Shown here piece after piece: positions 19,724 through 30,879 of a stretch of DNA of 64,000 nucleotides. Within the stretch, counting starts at the first letter, position 1. Each line of letters starts with the position of its first letter. Under the pieces are notes generated by a model. It was not told where the DNA came from, ran no database searches, and saw only the letters and a list, made by a program, of their open reading frames with translations. A program made the position numbers and the translations under genes. Where the stretch lies: assembly GCF_001639065.2 (NCBI RefSeq), contig NZ_LQXO02000026.1:83699-147698 (forward strand). Direction: 5' to 3'. Source of the DNA: Vibrio barjaei. GTDB lineage: Bacteria; Pseudomonadota; Gammaproteobacteria; Enterobacterales; Vibrionaceae.

Positions 19724-20737
19724 TTATTTGCTCATTTCACCACGTAGTACTTCTAACATTTGGGCTTTGACTTCTTCGTAGCCCAAGTTTTGGCTAAGTA
19801 GATAGTGTAGTTTGGCCAGAGCTGCTTCTGGGGTCATGTCAAAACCACTGATAACACCGGCATCGGCTAGGGCACAGCCAGTGGCATAACCGCCCATATT
19901 GACTTTACCTGCTAGACATTGGGTAAGGTTGACCACAATCACTCCACGTTCAGAGGCTTCTTTTAGGTGTGCGAGAAGCTCAGGGTTTTGTGGTGCGTTA
20001 CCTACACCGAAAGTGAGCAATATCATAGCGTTAACAGGTTGAAGTAGAGTGTTACGAATCACTTCATGTGAGATGCCTGGGTACATAGTAATGACCCCAA
20101 TAGGCTGTGGTGTGATGTCGTGTACTTTAAACTTGCCCTCAGGCATTTTGTTCAGTTCTACACCACTACCTAACTGAATATTGATACCCGCTTCTAAAAT
20201 CGGCGACATGTTTGGAGACGTAAACGCGTTGAAACCATCGGCGTGAGATTTGGTACTGCGGTTACCACGCATCAGTTGATTATTGAAGAACAGTGTGACT
20301 TCGTTAATCGGATAGTTAGCCGCAATGTGCAGTGCATTCAGAAGGTTAGCTTGTCCATCAGAACGTAGCTCCGCTAAAGGAATCTGTGAGCCGGTGACAA
20401 TGACTGGCTTACCTAGATTTTCTAGCATAAACGATAGTGCCGATGCGGTATACGCCATCGTATCGGTGCCATGCAGAATAACGAAGCCGTCATAGTTGTC
20501 GTAGTTATCACGAATATCGTCAGCAATCTGTTGCCAATCTGCAGGTGTCATGTCTGAAGAGTCAATCAACGGCTCGTATTCGTGAATAGTAAACTCTGGC
20601 ATTTCAGGGCGATGGAATTCCGGCATACTAGCCAGTTGCTTTTCCATAAAACCGGCGACGGGAATATAGCCGTGATCGGACTTTTGCATGCCGATGGTAC
20701 CACCAGTGTACGCAATATAGATGTGTTTTCTTGTCAT
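19724..20737 (-). CDS. ansA: Cytoplasmic L-asparaginase I
   Basis: 337 residues, the length of E. coli AnsA (338). The two active-site threonine motifs are visible: YTGGTIGMQ (Thr14) and HGTDTMAYTASAL. No signal peptide, which separates it from periplasmic AnsB. It hydrolyses asparagine to aspartate. It lies downstream of sppA in the same orientation, as in E. coli, with a terminator (20795-20823) between them. Confidence 0.93.
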   Translation of the reverse strand: MTRKHIYIAYTGGTIGMQKSDHGYIPVAGFMEKQLASMPEFHRPEMPEFTIHEYEPLIDSSDMTPADWQQIADDIRDNYDNYDGFVILHGTDTMAYTASALSFMLENLGKPVIVTGSQIPLAELRSDGQANLLNALHIAANYPINEVTLFFNNQLMRGNRSTKSHADGFNAFTSPNMSPILEAGINIQLGSGVELNKMPEGKFKVHDITPQPIGVITMYPGISHEVIRNTLLQPVNAMILLTFGVGNAPQNPELLAHLKEASERGVIVVNLTQCLAGKVNMGGYATGCALADAGVISGFDMTPEAALAKLHYLLSQNLGYEEVKAQMLEVLRGEMSK

Positions 20738-20794
20738 GCCAGGGATCGCTTTATTATCAAGGGGAACAGATGCAGGCGATTATAACCAAAACAA

Positions 20795-20823
20795 ACAAAA
20801 GAGCCACCGATTGGTGGCTCTAG
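20795..20823 (-). terminator. Terminator after sppA
   Basis: GAGCCACC GATT GGTGGCTC; on the minus strand followed by TTTTGTTTG. Confidence 0.85.
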
Positions 20824-20850
20824 ATAAATGAATTTGTTAGCTCGGCATGC

Positions 20851-22707
20851 CTACTGGATATTACAGGTCAAGCACAGTACGTACTGGCCTTTGGGGTCGT
20901 TAAAGCTTTCCAGCAAACTGGCTTGTTGTTGCAACTGAGTTGCGACAGGCAGTAAGCTTTGTGGGACCCAAGCTGATATGTCGAGTCCAAGACTCACTTT
21001 CACCTGCTGCATAATATCTTGGACGAACTGTTGCGCTGGGCTTAACGGTTCTTCGACCCAGTAGATATCGTACTTCTCCATACCTCCGAGTTCAGCAGCG
21101 AGAGCGACAGCATCATCAAAATCGCCAATCTGGTCAACCAAGCCTCGCTCTAATGCGTCTTTACCAGTCCATACTCGACCTTGCGCGACAGAGTCGACAT
21201 CCGTGACAGACATGTTGCGGTTATTCGCGACTAACGTAATGAAGCGCTTATATCCATTTTCGATGCCCATTTGGAATGCTTTTGACGCGCCTTCACTGAT
21301 GCCTGTGGTTACACCAACGCCAGAGAATGGTGATGTACCAACGCCATCGGTATTAATCCCAATATTGTTTAACCCTTTCTCGAAGGTTGTTACCACACTA
21401 AATATCCCGATTGAACCAGTGATGGTCGTTGGCTGTGCCATGATCTTATTAGCGTTCATAGAAATCCAATAACCACCGGAAGCAGCAACACTCGACATGG
21501 ACACCACAACAGGCTTACCGGCATCGCGCAGTGCTTGAACCTCGTTGCGAATTACTTCTGAAGCAAACGCACTTCCACCTGGGCTATCAACACGCAAGAC
21601 TACTGACTTGACGGAGTCGTCTTCACGAGCCTGCTTGAGAAGGGCGGCTGTTGTATCACCGCCGACAGTACCACGTGGTTGCTCACCATCCATGATGGTG
21701 CCGCTCGCTACGATGACGGCAACTTGGTTGTCTGGCTGCTCAGGTAGGTCGTATGGCATGGATGCCAAGTACTCGTAATAACCCACAGCGTTAAAGCCAC
21801 CATCACCGTCGCTACCAAATGCCTCGACCATAGCCTGATTAACTTGCTGTTTAGTAACAAGTGCGTCGACCAATCCTAGCTGTTTAGATAACGCGGCTAA
21901 ATCCCCGTCAGCAGCTTCTAGCTCTTTAAGAAATTCATCCATGGTTGGCGTTAGAACGCTGGTTTCGATTTGACGGTTAGAGGCAACATCATCTACGTAG
22001 GCGCCCCATAGCTGTGAAACCCAGCGAGTGGCGGATTCTTTCGCCGCATCAGACATGTCATCACGAAGGAATGGTTCGACCGCTGATTTGTACGTACCGA
22101 CTCTGAATACGTGTGTTGTCACATCGAGTTTTTCGAGTAATGTCTTGTAGTACATTGAGTACGCGCTGTAGCCTTTGATAAGCACCGCACCATCAGGAGC
22201 AAGGTAGACTTTGTCGGCATAACTGGCTAAATAGTATTGGCTTTGATTGTAAAACGCGCCGTAGGCATAGATAGGCTTGCCTGTCGCTTTAAACTCATTC
22301 AACGCTTTAGCAATATAGCGAAGTTTGGTTAAGCTAGTTTCTGGCATGTCTCTCAACGATAGCACTAATCCTTTTACAGAATCATCAGTCGATGCGTGAC
22401 GGATTGAATCTACTATGTCAAACAGAACGTTTTCTTTTGGAAGGTCGCGCCCGAACAATGAGCCAGTGACTGAATCCATAGGATTCACATAACTGCTTTG
22501 CTCAACGATAGGCCCAGAAATGTTCAGGACTAACGCTGACTCTTTTTTGACGGTAGCTGGCGCAGGTTCGACTTGAGTGAACGCAAAATAGATCATTGCG
22601 AGCACAGCAAAGAAGAGCAGGTTAACAATGGCAAGTCTGGTAAAGTTAATGACTTTCCAGAACCCTTTGAAGATCAAACCGATAAATCGAAATACTTTTT
22701 TCATCAT
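20851..22707 (-). CDS. sppA: Signal peptide peptidase SppA (67K type)
   Basis: 618 residues; E. coli SppA has 618. An N-terminal membrane anchor (about 19-42) is followed by two tandem S49 domains. The Lys of the dyad lies in the first half (VYLAPDGAVLIKGYSAYSM... region) and the nucleophile Ser in the second half in SSVAASGGYWIS; DSPGGSAFASE is the conserved turn. It degrades cleaved signal peptides in the inner membrane. The C-terminus ends with a short CLTC sequence. GGAGAG precedes the start. Confidence 0.93.
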   Translation of the reverse strand: MMKKVFRFIGLIFKGFWKVINFTRLAIVNLLFFAVLAMIYFAFTQVEPAPATVKKESALVLNISGPIVEQSSYVNPMDSVTGSLFGRDLPKENVLFDIVDSIRHASTDDSVKGLVLSLRDMPETSLTKLRYIAKALNEFKATGKPIYAYGAFYNQSQYYLASYADKVYLAPDGAVLIKGYSAYSMYYKTLLEKLDVTTHVFRVGTYKSAVEPFLRDDMSDAAKESATRWVSQLWGAYVDDVASNRQIETSVLTPTMDEFLKELEAADGDLAALSKQLGLVDALVTKQQVNQAMVEAFGSDGDGGFNAVGYYEYLASMPYDLPEQPDNQVAVIVASGTIMDGEQPRGTVGGDTTAALLKQAREDDSVKSVVLRVDSPGGSAFASEVIRNEVQALRDAGKPVVVSMSSVAASGGYWISMNANKIMAQPTTITGSIGIFSVVTTFEKGLNNIGINTDGVGTSPFSGVGVTTGISEGASKAFQMGIENGYKRFITLVANNRNMSVTDVDSVAQGRVWTGKDALERGLVDQIGDFDDAVALAAELGGMEKYDIYWVEEPLSPAQQFVQDIMQQVKVSLGLDISAWVPQSLLPVATQLQQQASLLESFNDPKGQYVLCLTCNIQ

Positions 22708-25005
<2,298 letters not shown>

Positions 25006-25056
25006 AGTACATTGAGAACAATTCTCACTTTTGCTGTCATGACGTTAACGTTTTGT

Positions 25057-25062
25057 TATAAT
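25057..25062 (+). promoter_or_regulatory. Probable -10 box of nitroreductase gene
   Basis: TATAAT hexamer 35 bases before ATG 25097. The upstream -35 is poor (TTGCTG with overlong spacing). Because it overlaps the alternative in-frame ATG at 25061, it supports the downstream start. Confidence 0.4.
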
Positions 25063-25096
25063 GAGCGTTATTACAACAAACAAAAAGGGAAGTGTT

Positions 25097-25645
25097 ATGG
25101 ATGCCCTAGAACTGTTACTCAATAGGCGCTCGATTGCTCGACTATCAGAACCTGCTCCTGAAGGAGAAGCGTTAGAAAATATTATTAGAGCGGGCCTGCG
25201 TGCTCCGGATCATGCTGGACTTACTCCTTGGCAGTTTGTTCTGGCGCAAGGTGATGGCAGACAGAAATTGGCTGATATCTTAAGTGATGCTGCTGCTCAA
25301 GCGGGAAGTGAGGAGGCGGTGATTGAAAAAGCTAAGAAAGCCCCTTTTCGTGCTCCTTTAGTCATCACCGTCATTGCGAAAGTGACGCAACATGACAAGG
25401 TACCAGCGATGGAGCAACATCTCTCTGCTGGCTGTGCAGTTCAAGCAATGCAAATGGCAGCTGTGGCTCAAGGCTTCCAAGCATTTTGGCGTTCGGGCAA
25501 ATGGATGTTTGATGAACACGTTCGTCAAGCGTTTGGCGTTGAGGGTGATGATCAAATCGTTGGTTTTCTTTATGTTGGTACGCCAGGCTGTACACCAATG
25601 AAAGCACCAGAGCGTGATCTAAATAAATACGTTAAGTTCCTTTAG
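25097..25645 (+). CDS. NAD(P)H nitroreductase, YdjA type
   Basis: 182 residues from ATG 25097 (GGGAAG ribosome binding site). [29 protein letters not shown] and [25 protein letters not shown] are near-identical in pattern to E. coli YdjA, a small FMN nitroreductase. The family uses NAD(P)H; the physiological substrate is unknown. Located between fadH and topB, in the same orientation as both. Terminator at 25689-25724. Confidence 0.88.
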   Translation: MDALELLLNRRSIARLSEPAPEGEALENIIRAGLRAPDHAGLTPWQFVLAQGDGRQKLADILSDAAAQAGSEEAVIEKAKKAPFRAPLVITVIAKVTQHDKVPAMEQHLSAGCAVQAMQMAAVAQGFQAFWRSGKWMFDEHVRQAFGVEGDDQIVGFLYVGTPGCTPMKAPERDLNKYVKFL

Positions 25646-25688
25646 CAGGTTATTTAACTGGCTATTTATACAGTTTTTCTTGATTCTT

Positions 25689-25724
25689 AAAGGTAAGCTT
25701 AGTTAAGCTTACCTTTATTTTTTC
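25689..25724 (+). terminator. Terminator after nitroreductase gene
   Basis: AAAGGTAAGCTT AGTT AAGCTTACCTTT then ATTTTTTC. Confidence 0.85.
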
Positions 25725-25745
25725 AAATACCAGTGACCCTTCTCT

Positions 25746-27698
25746 ATGACTCGTCTCTTTATCGCAGAAAAACCCAGCTTAGGGCGTGCTATTGCCGCCG
25801 CTTTGCCAAACCCTCAAAAGAAAGGCGACGGATACATCCAATGTGGAAATGGTGATGTGGTCACATGGTGTATTGGTCACCTGCTTGAGCAGGTAGAGCC
25901 AGATGCCTACGATGAGCGTTATAAAAAGTGGAATCTGAATGATCTGCCCATCGTGCCAAATCAGTGGCAACTTAGACCTCGAAAAAGTGCTTCAAAACAG
26001 CTAACTGCGGTAAAGAAACTACTAAAAACGGCGACCAGCATTGTTAACGCTGGAGACCCAGATAGGGAAGGGCAACTTCTGGTTGATGAGGTCATCGATT
26101 ATTGTAAGGTTCCGAAAGCCAAGAAAGATACCGCTCAGCGTTTGTTGATTAGCGATTTAAACCTTCCGGCGGTAAAAAAAGCGCTCAATTCCATGCGTAT
26201 GAATCAAGAGTTTATTCCACTTTCAATATCGGCATTAGCACGTTCGCGAGCGGATTGGCTTTATGGGATGAATATGTCTCGGGCCTATACGCTTCTCGGA
26301 CAAAAGGCGGGTTATCAAGGTGTGCTATCTGTTGGGCGGGTACAAACACCCGTATTGGGGTTGGTGGTTCGCCGTGATGAAGAAATCGAGAACTTTGTTC
26401 CTAAAGACTATTACACTTTACACGCCTTGATTCCTTACCAAGATTCGCAAGCGGTCTTTGACATTCGTGCCAAATGGAAACCAAGTGAAGCCTGCCAACC
26501 ATGGCAAGATGAAGAAGGAAGAGTGCTGAATAAAAAGCTGGTGGAAAATGTCGCGAGTCGTATTCAAGGACAGCCAGCAACAGTCACTAAGTCAGAGCAT
26601 AAGTCGACAAAACAGAATGCGCCTTTACCGTACTCGTTATCTGCTTTACAGATTGATGCGGCCAAGCGTTTTAATATGAGCGCGCAACAAGTATTGGATG
26701 TTTGTCAGGCTCTGTATGAGAAGCACAAACTGATTACTTATCCGCGTTCTGATAACCGATATTTGCCTAAAGATCACTTTTACCAAGCGAATGATGTCCT
26801 AAGCGCAATAAAGAACAACAGCAAAGAGCACGCTAGGGCTGTCGATGATGCGGATAGCAGTCGTAAATCCAAGGCATGGAACGACAGCAAAGTGGATGCA
26901 CACCACGCTATTATTCCGACACCAAAGAAAACCAGCAGTGTGCTATCTGGGTTTGAAGAGAAAATCTATGGGTTGATCGCGCGTCAGTATTTAATGCAGT
27001 TTTATCCAGCCGCGGTGTACGCCGAAGCCATGTTAGAGTTTGATATTCAAGGTGGCTGTTTTATTGCCAAAGGCAAGCGCTTGCAGCAACCTGGGTGGCG
27101 AGTCTTGTTAGGGAACTCTGCTAATGAGCAAGAGGAGGGCGTAGATGCCGTTCCGCCTTTGGAAGTCGGTACCGAACTCATCTGTCGCGAAGGTGTGATC
27201 GCAGAGAAGAAAACCGAGCCACCAAGACATTTCACCGAAGCGACATTACTACAGGCGATGACAGGGATCAGCCGCTTCGTTGAAGACAAATCGCTGAAGA
27301 AAATCCTGCGTGACACCGATGGTATCGGAACTGAAGCAACGCGTGCGGGTATTCTTGACACACTTTTTAAACGCAAGTTGCTTAATCGTCAGGGTAAGTC
27401 AGTTATTAGCACTTCTGCAGGAAGAGGTTTAATTCATGCGCTACCTGATGAATCGACCTATCCTGATATGACAGCCCACTGGGAGTTTCAGCTGCAAGGC
27501 ATGGCTGAGAAAACGCAGTCCTATACGCCATTTATGGCAGAGCTCAATAACCGCCTTGAACAGCTCATGCAACAAGTGAAGTCAGGTCCTGTGCCGGATT
27601 CTCTCAAAAATTTGCCCAAAGTTGAGAGACCGGCATTTAAGAAACGACGTTTTAGTAAGGGAAAAAAAGCGCCTAGTAAGACCAAGAGCCGCAGCTAA
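25746..27698 (+). CDS. topB: DNA topoisomerase III
   Basis: 650 residues, type IA topoisomerase. The Toprim domain opens with LFIAEKPSLGRAIAAAL and holds DPDREGQLLVDE; the catalytic Tyr is in LITYPRSDNRYL. The C-terminus is Lys/Arg-rich (about 625-650), as in TopB, and there are no zinc fingers of the TopA type. It decatenates single-stranded regions during replication. The 3' end faces the SDR gene with 18 bases between. Confidence 0.95.
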   Translation: MTRLFIAEKPSLGRAIAAALPNPQKKGDGYIQCGNGDVVTWCIGHLLEQVEPDAYDERYKKWNLNDLPIVPNQWQLRPRKSASKQLTAVKKLLKTATSIVNAGDPDREGQLLVDEVIDYCKVPKAKKDTAQRLLISDLNLPAVKKALNSMRMNQEFIPLSISALARSRADWLYGMNMSRAYTLLGQKAGYQGVLSVGRVQTPVLGLVVRRDEEIENFVPKDYYTLHALIPYQDSQAVFDIRAKWKPSEACQPWQDEEGRVLNKKLVENVASRIQGQPATVTKSEHKSTKQNAPLPYSLSALQIDAAKRFNMSAQQVLDVCQALYEKHKLITYPRSDNRYLPKDHFYQANDVLSAIKNNSKEHARAVDDADSSRKSKAWNDSKVDAHHAIIPTPKKTSSVLSGFEEKIYGLIARQYLMQFYPAAVYAEAMLEFDIQGGCFIAKGKRLQQPGWRVLLGNSANEQEEGVDAVPPLEVGTELICREGVIAEKKTEPPRHFTEATLLQAMTGISRFVEDKSLKKILRDTDGIGTEATRAGILDTLFKRKLLNRQGKSVISTSAGRGLIHALPDESTYPDMTAHWEFQLQGMAEKTQSYTPFMAELNNRLEQLMQQVKSGPVPDSLKNLPKVERPAFKKRRFSKGKKAPSKTKSRS

Positions 27699-27716
27699 TA
27701 TCGAATGACTAATTGC

Positions 27717-28403
27717 CTACCAAGGAAGTGGTTGACCATCGAAGTTAATAAATTGGCCTGACTGGTTGGCGTCAGTGTTTTCGATGACCTTGAACAAGCC
27801 AGATGCTGATTCTGTGGTTGAGATAAGAGCATTTGGACCGCCCATCTCGGTTTGAACCCAACCTGGATGTAATGCCAGAACGGTAATACCTTCTTGGCTT
27901 AAATCGTTACTCAAACTCTTAACTACTGAGTTCAGTGCGGCTTTTGAGGAGCGATAGATGTACCCACCGCCTGATGTGTTTTCTGTCATGCTACCGACTT
28001 TAGAAGATAAGCACGCAATTTTCCTAACTGCGGAGCGTTGAATTTTGGGGTACAGCGCTTCCACCAATTTAAGCGGAGCGATGGTGTTTATTTCTAACAC
28101 CTTGCGCCACTCATCGATGTCTGTATTGCCGAAACCGTAGCCTTTGGGGCCATAATAGCCTGCATTATTGATTACAATATCTAGGTTGGGTAACTGTGCG
28201 AGAAGTTGCGGATAGGTTGGATAATCGGTGACGTCAAAGCAGTATGTAGACAGGTTTGACTCGCTTACCTCCAGAGACAGCAGCTCCTTAGCGCTGCATG
28301 CACTGCGATAAGTGGCGTGTACTTGGTAGCCAGATTGAAGGTATCTTTTGGTAAGAGCAAGACCAATACCTCGATTTGCCCCTGTAATGAATACGGTTTT
28401 CAT
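27717..28403 (-). CDS. Short-chain dehydrogenase/reductase (C-factor/CsgA-like)
   Basis: 228-residue NAD(P)-binding oxidoreductase. TGANRGIG at about 6-13 binds the cofactor, NNAG is at about 80, and the catalytic Tyr/Lys pair is present (YIYRSSKAALN). VLALHPGWVQTEMGG is typical of the CsgA-like (carbonyl reductase) branch. Substrate unknown. Divergent from the deacetylase gene. Confidence 0.85.
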   Translation of the reverse strand: MKTVFITGANRGIGLALTKRYLQSGYQVHATYRSACSAKELLSLEVSESNLSTYCFDVTDYPTYPQLLAQLPNLDIVINNAGYYGPKGYGFGNTDIDEWRKVLEINTIAPLKLVEALYPKIQRSAVRKIACLSSKVGSMTENTSGGGYIYRSSKAALNSVVKSLSNDLSQEGITVLALHPGWVQTEMGGPNALISTTESASGLFKVIENTDANQSGQFINFDGQPLPW

Positions 28404-28457
28404 ATGTGCTCCCTAACGATAAGATGCTCCCATTATAAATGAAATCTAGAGCGCCTG

Positions 28458-29387
28458 ATGCACAACAACGTTGTTCCTTTGATTTATCACCCTATCTATT
28501 CTGATCTACCATTGCCAGAAGGACATCGTTATCCTATCAACAAATACCGTTTGCTGTATGAAGAGGTTGAGCGAAAGTACTTACGCTTGGCCGAATCTCC
28601 TTTTGTCATAAAAACACCTAGCCCGTTGACGGTAGAGCAAGTGCAACAGGTTCACTGTAAAGACTATGTCGAGGGTTTGGTCAGAGGAAGCTTACCTGCA
28701 GCGAAGATAAGAAGAATAGGCTTTCCTTGGACAGAGCAGCTTATTCAACGAACACTGACCTCAGCTGGTGGGACGTGTTTAGCAGCACAACAAGCGATGG
28801 AATATGGGTTAGCGATTCACTTAAGTGGTGGTTATCATCACGCCCATTACGATTTTGGAAGTGGTTTCTGCTTGTTCAATGACCTTATTATCGCAGCGCA
28901 GAATGCAATAGAGCATGGGGCGGAGAAAGTATTGATTGTTGATAGTGATGTTCATCATGGTGATGGGAGCGCAACCCTTGCCGCAGACACTGATCAAATA
29001 GTGACCCTATCACTTCATTGCGATAAGAACTTTCCCGCGCGAAAACCGTTATCTGATATGGATGTGCCTTTAAGTCGAGGTGCGAGTGACAAAGAGTTCT
29101 TGGCAAGCTTCAAACAGGTGGTTGAACTAGCAATACGACTGCATCAACCCGATCTGATTATTTATGATGCTGGTGTAGATATTCACGAGGACGATGAACT
29201 AGGCTATTTACAAGTGACCTTGGATGGAGTCTGCCAGCGCGATTTATGGATGCTGGACTACGGTCGAAATAAAGGTATCCCCGTAGCTTGTGTTGTTGGT
29301 GGCGGTTATCGAACAGAGCATAGCGATTTAATTCCTATTCACATGTCACTTATCGATGCGGCATACCAGCAAAGGAGCGGCAAATGA
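28458..29387 (+). CDS. Histone-deacetylase superfamily amidohydrolase
   Basis: 309 residues. Zinc-dependent deacetylase fold: HLSGGYHHAHYDFGSGFCLFN, DSDVHHGDGSA (zinc ligands) and IYDAGVDIHEDDELG are all intact, so it should be active. Bacterial relatives remove acetyl groups from polyamines, acetoin-related compounds or proteins; the substrate here is open. The stop overlaps the start of the Nudix gene (ATGA), so the two are coupled and may act on one pathway. Confidence 0.88.
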   Translation: MHNNVVPLIYHPIYSDLPLPEGHRYPINKYRLLYEEVERKYLRLAESPFVIKTPSPLTVEQVQQVHCKDYVEGLVRGSLPAAKIRRIGFPWTEQLIQRTLTSAGGTCLAAQQAMEYGLAIHLSGGYHHAHYDFGSGFCLFNDLIIAAQNAIEHGAEKVLIVDSDVHHGDGSATLAADTDQIVTLSLHCDKNFPARKPLSDMDVPLSRGASDKEFLASFKQVVELAIRLHQPDLIIYDAGVDIHEDDELGYLQVTLDGVCQRDLWMLDYGRNKGIPVACVVGGGYRTEHSDLIPIHMSLIDAAYQQRSGK

Positions 29388-29872
29388 AGCACAGAATAAG
29401 AGCGGCAGGTATCGCGTTACAAAATAATAAGATACTAATGCTTCGTGTGCGCGACCAATACTCAGGAGAATATTGGATACCACCAGGTGGTGGTCTTGAG
29501 GATTCGGATGTGTCTTCCAAGCAAGCGTTAGTGCGTGAGTTTCGCGAAGAGACTGGACTTGATGTGACCGTTGGGCCGTTATTGTGTGTACGGGAGTTTC
29601 ATGAGACTTCATCAGACCGCTACCACGTTGAGTTGTTTTATTTAATCGAGTCGTGGAGAGGAGAGCTTTCTCTAGTTAACCTAGAGGGACTTAATGACTC
29701 TGAGTACATTCAACAAGTAGCTTGGGTTGATGTTGAAAATCTCAATCATTACAAAGTCTTTCCAGCTGACATTGTGTCTACGGTACTTCCACTGATTCAA
29801 GCTAAGCAGTTTGCGACCCATTTAGGAAGTTATGTCCAAGGAGAGAATGACGAAGTGAACCACCTAGATTAA
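29384..29872 (+). CDS. Nudix hydrolase
   Basis: 162 residues. The Nudix box is present: GGGLEDSDVSSKQALVREFREETG (shown here as GGGLE...REFREETG), followed by VTVGPLLCV. The family hydrolyses nucleoside diphosphates linked to another group. Overlapping start with the deacetylase suggests a shared role, for example on acetylated nucleotide derivatives; this is speculation. ATGA overlap at 29384-29387. Confidence 0.85.
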   Translation: MKHRIRAAGIALQNNKILMLRVRDQYSGEYWIPPGGGLEDSDVSSKQALVREFREETGLDVTVGPLLCVREFHETSSDRYHVELFYLIESWRGELSLVNLEGLNDSEYIQQVAWVDVENLNHYKVFPADIVSTVLPLIQAKQFATHLGSYVQGENDEVNHLD

Positions 29873-29926
29873 CGGCAATAACCTCTGTATGATGCACGAC
29901 CAACACAGAACCAATGAGTACCTGCG

Positions 29927-30115
29927 ATGAACCGTAAGAAAAAAATCAACCAGATTCATAAAGCGCGAATGAAAAAAGCGAACGCTAAAAAGAATGGCGC
30001 AGGGAAGAATAAACCGCGTTACATATCTAAAGCCGAACGTGCGAAGATGGAAGCGGAGCAAGAAGCACAAGATAATAATGAAGTGTTAGATGCGCCTGAA
30101 CAGGCAACATCATAA
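29927..30115 (+). CDS. Small basic DUF2986-type protein
   Basis: 62 residues: MNRKKKINQIHKARMKKANAK, then a Lys/Arg-rich middle (KPRYISKAERAKMEAEQEAQ) and an acidic end. It matches from memory the DUF2986 mini-protein family of Vibrio and Shewanella. Highly charged with no membrane segment; possibly binds RNA or ribosomes, but no function is known. The Nudix gene ends 54 bases upstream. Confidence 0.8.
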   Translation: MNRKKKINQIHKARMKKANAKKNGAGKNKPRYISKAERAKMEAEQEAQDNNEVLDAPEQATS

Positions 30116-30450
30116 CGTTTAGCAAGTCTGGTTGAGCAGTTTAAAACAGCTCAACCCCAACCATATCAACTACTTCAGCTCCTACTCAAACATTGCGCAC
30201 TGCAAAAAGCATCACCAGAAACTCTTAAGCCAAGATACCTTAAATGAGACACACAACTTCATGTGTGCGTTTTTAGAAAAAGGAATCATCATGGCCTTAA
30301 ATCGACCTGCATATTCTATTAATACTAGCTTTACGCCATGAGTCGTGTTTGCTTAGTCGGTATAAACCATCGCGTCTATACGTTTGTAGATAAGCACACT
30401 GTTGATATTAGGGAAACGCCGTTAAGTGGGTATATAAAAACGCTAAATGC
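30116..30450. other. Gap between DUF2986 gene and tRNA-Ser
   Basis: A 69-codon frame starting at a TTG (30132) and a 48-codon frame (30338-30484) exist but neither has recognisable sequence, and the second runs into the tRNA terminator. ACACACAAC...GTGTGC near 30246-30265 followed by TTTTTAG may be the terminator of the DUF2986 gene. A 16-codon frame at 30290-30340 has a good ribosome binding site (AAGGAATCATC) and overlaps the 48-codon frame start. Confidence 0.4.
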
Positions 30451-30481
30451 AAAAAAGCCGCTACAAAGTAACGGCTTTTTC
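30451..30481 (-). terminator. Terminator after tRNA-Ser
   Basis: AAAAAGCCGCTAC AA AGTAACGGCTTTTT hairpin immediately downstream of the tRNA on the minus strand. Confidence 0.8.
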
Positions 30482-30487
30482 TGAATG

Positions 30488-30578
30488 TGGCGGAGAGATA
30501 GGGATTTGAACCCTAGATACGCTATTAACGTATGCCGGTTTTCAAGACCGGTGCTTTCAACCACTCAGCCATCTCTCC
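30488..30578 (-). tRNA. tRNA-Ser (anticodon TGA)
   Basis: 91 bases including encoded CCA. Minus-strand reading starts GGAGAGATGGCTGAGTGG. Anticodon stem-loop CCGGTCTTGAAAACCGG gives anticodon TGA. A long variable arm (CATACG..CGTAT) is typical of serine. The T-arm is GGGTTCAAATCCC. The acceptor stem GGAGAGA pairs with TCTCTCC. Confidence 0.97.
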
Positions 30579-30704
30579 GTTGTTGATGCGCATAATAATA
30601 GGCATCTTACTGTTTGTAAACCCTTATTTTAACTGTTTGCTGCAATTATAAGCGCTTGAATTAAAAAATAGGTTTGGGTGTCTATAAACTAAACATTTCT
30701 TTAG

Positions 30705-30735
30705 TAAAAAGCCCCTAGTTTTCACTAGGGGCTTG
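30705..30735 (-). terminator. Terminator after tRNA-Pro
   Basis: AAGCCCCTAGT / ACTAGGGGCTT stem between the two tRNAs, with a T run on the minus strand. Confidence 0.85.
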
Positions 30736-30739
30736 AATA

Positions 30740-30816
30740 TGGTCGGACTGACTGGATTTGAACCAGCGACCCCCGACACCCCATGACGGTGCGCTACCAA
30801 GCTGCGCTACAGTCCG
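30740..30816 (-). tRNA. tRNA-Pro (anticodon TGG)
   Basis: 77 bases including encoded CCA. Minus strand starts CGGACTGTAGCGCAGC. The anticodon loop CGTCATGGGGTG gives TGG. The T-arm is CTGGTTCAAATCCAG. The acceptor stem CGGACTG pairs with CAGTCCG. Confidence 0.97.
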
Positions 30817-30879
30817 ATGGGATTAATCTAAACCAGAGGATTTTCTAGGTCAAGAGTCGAGAGTTATTAAATCCTTGAT

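Noticed and set aside
30132..30341. 69-codon TTG frame after the DUF2986 gene
   Set aside because: Non-standard start, no binding site, no family resemblance; crosses a terminator-like hairpin.
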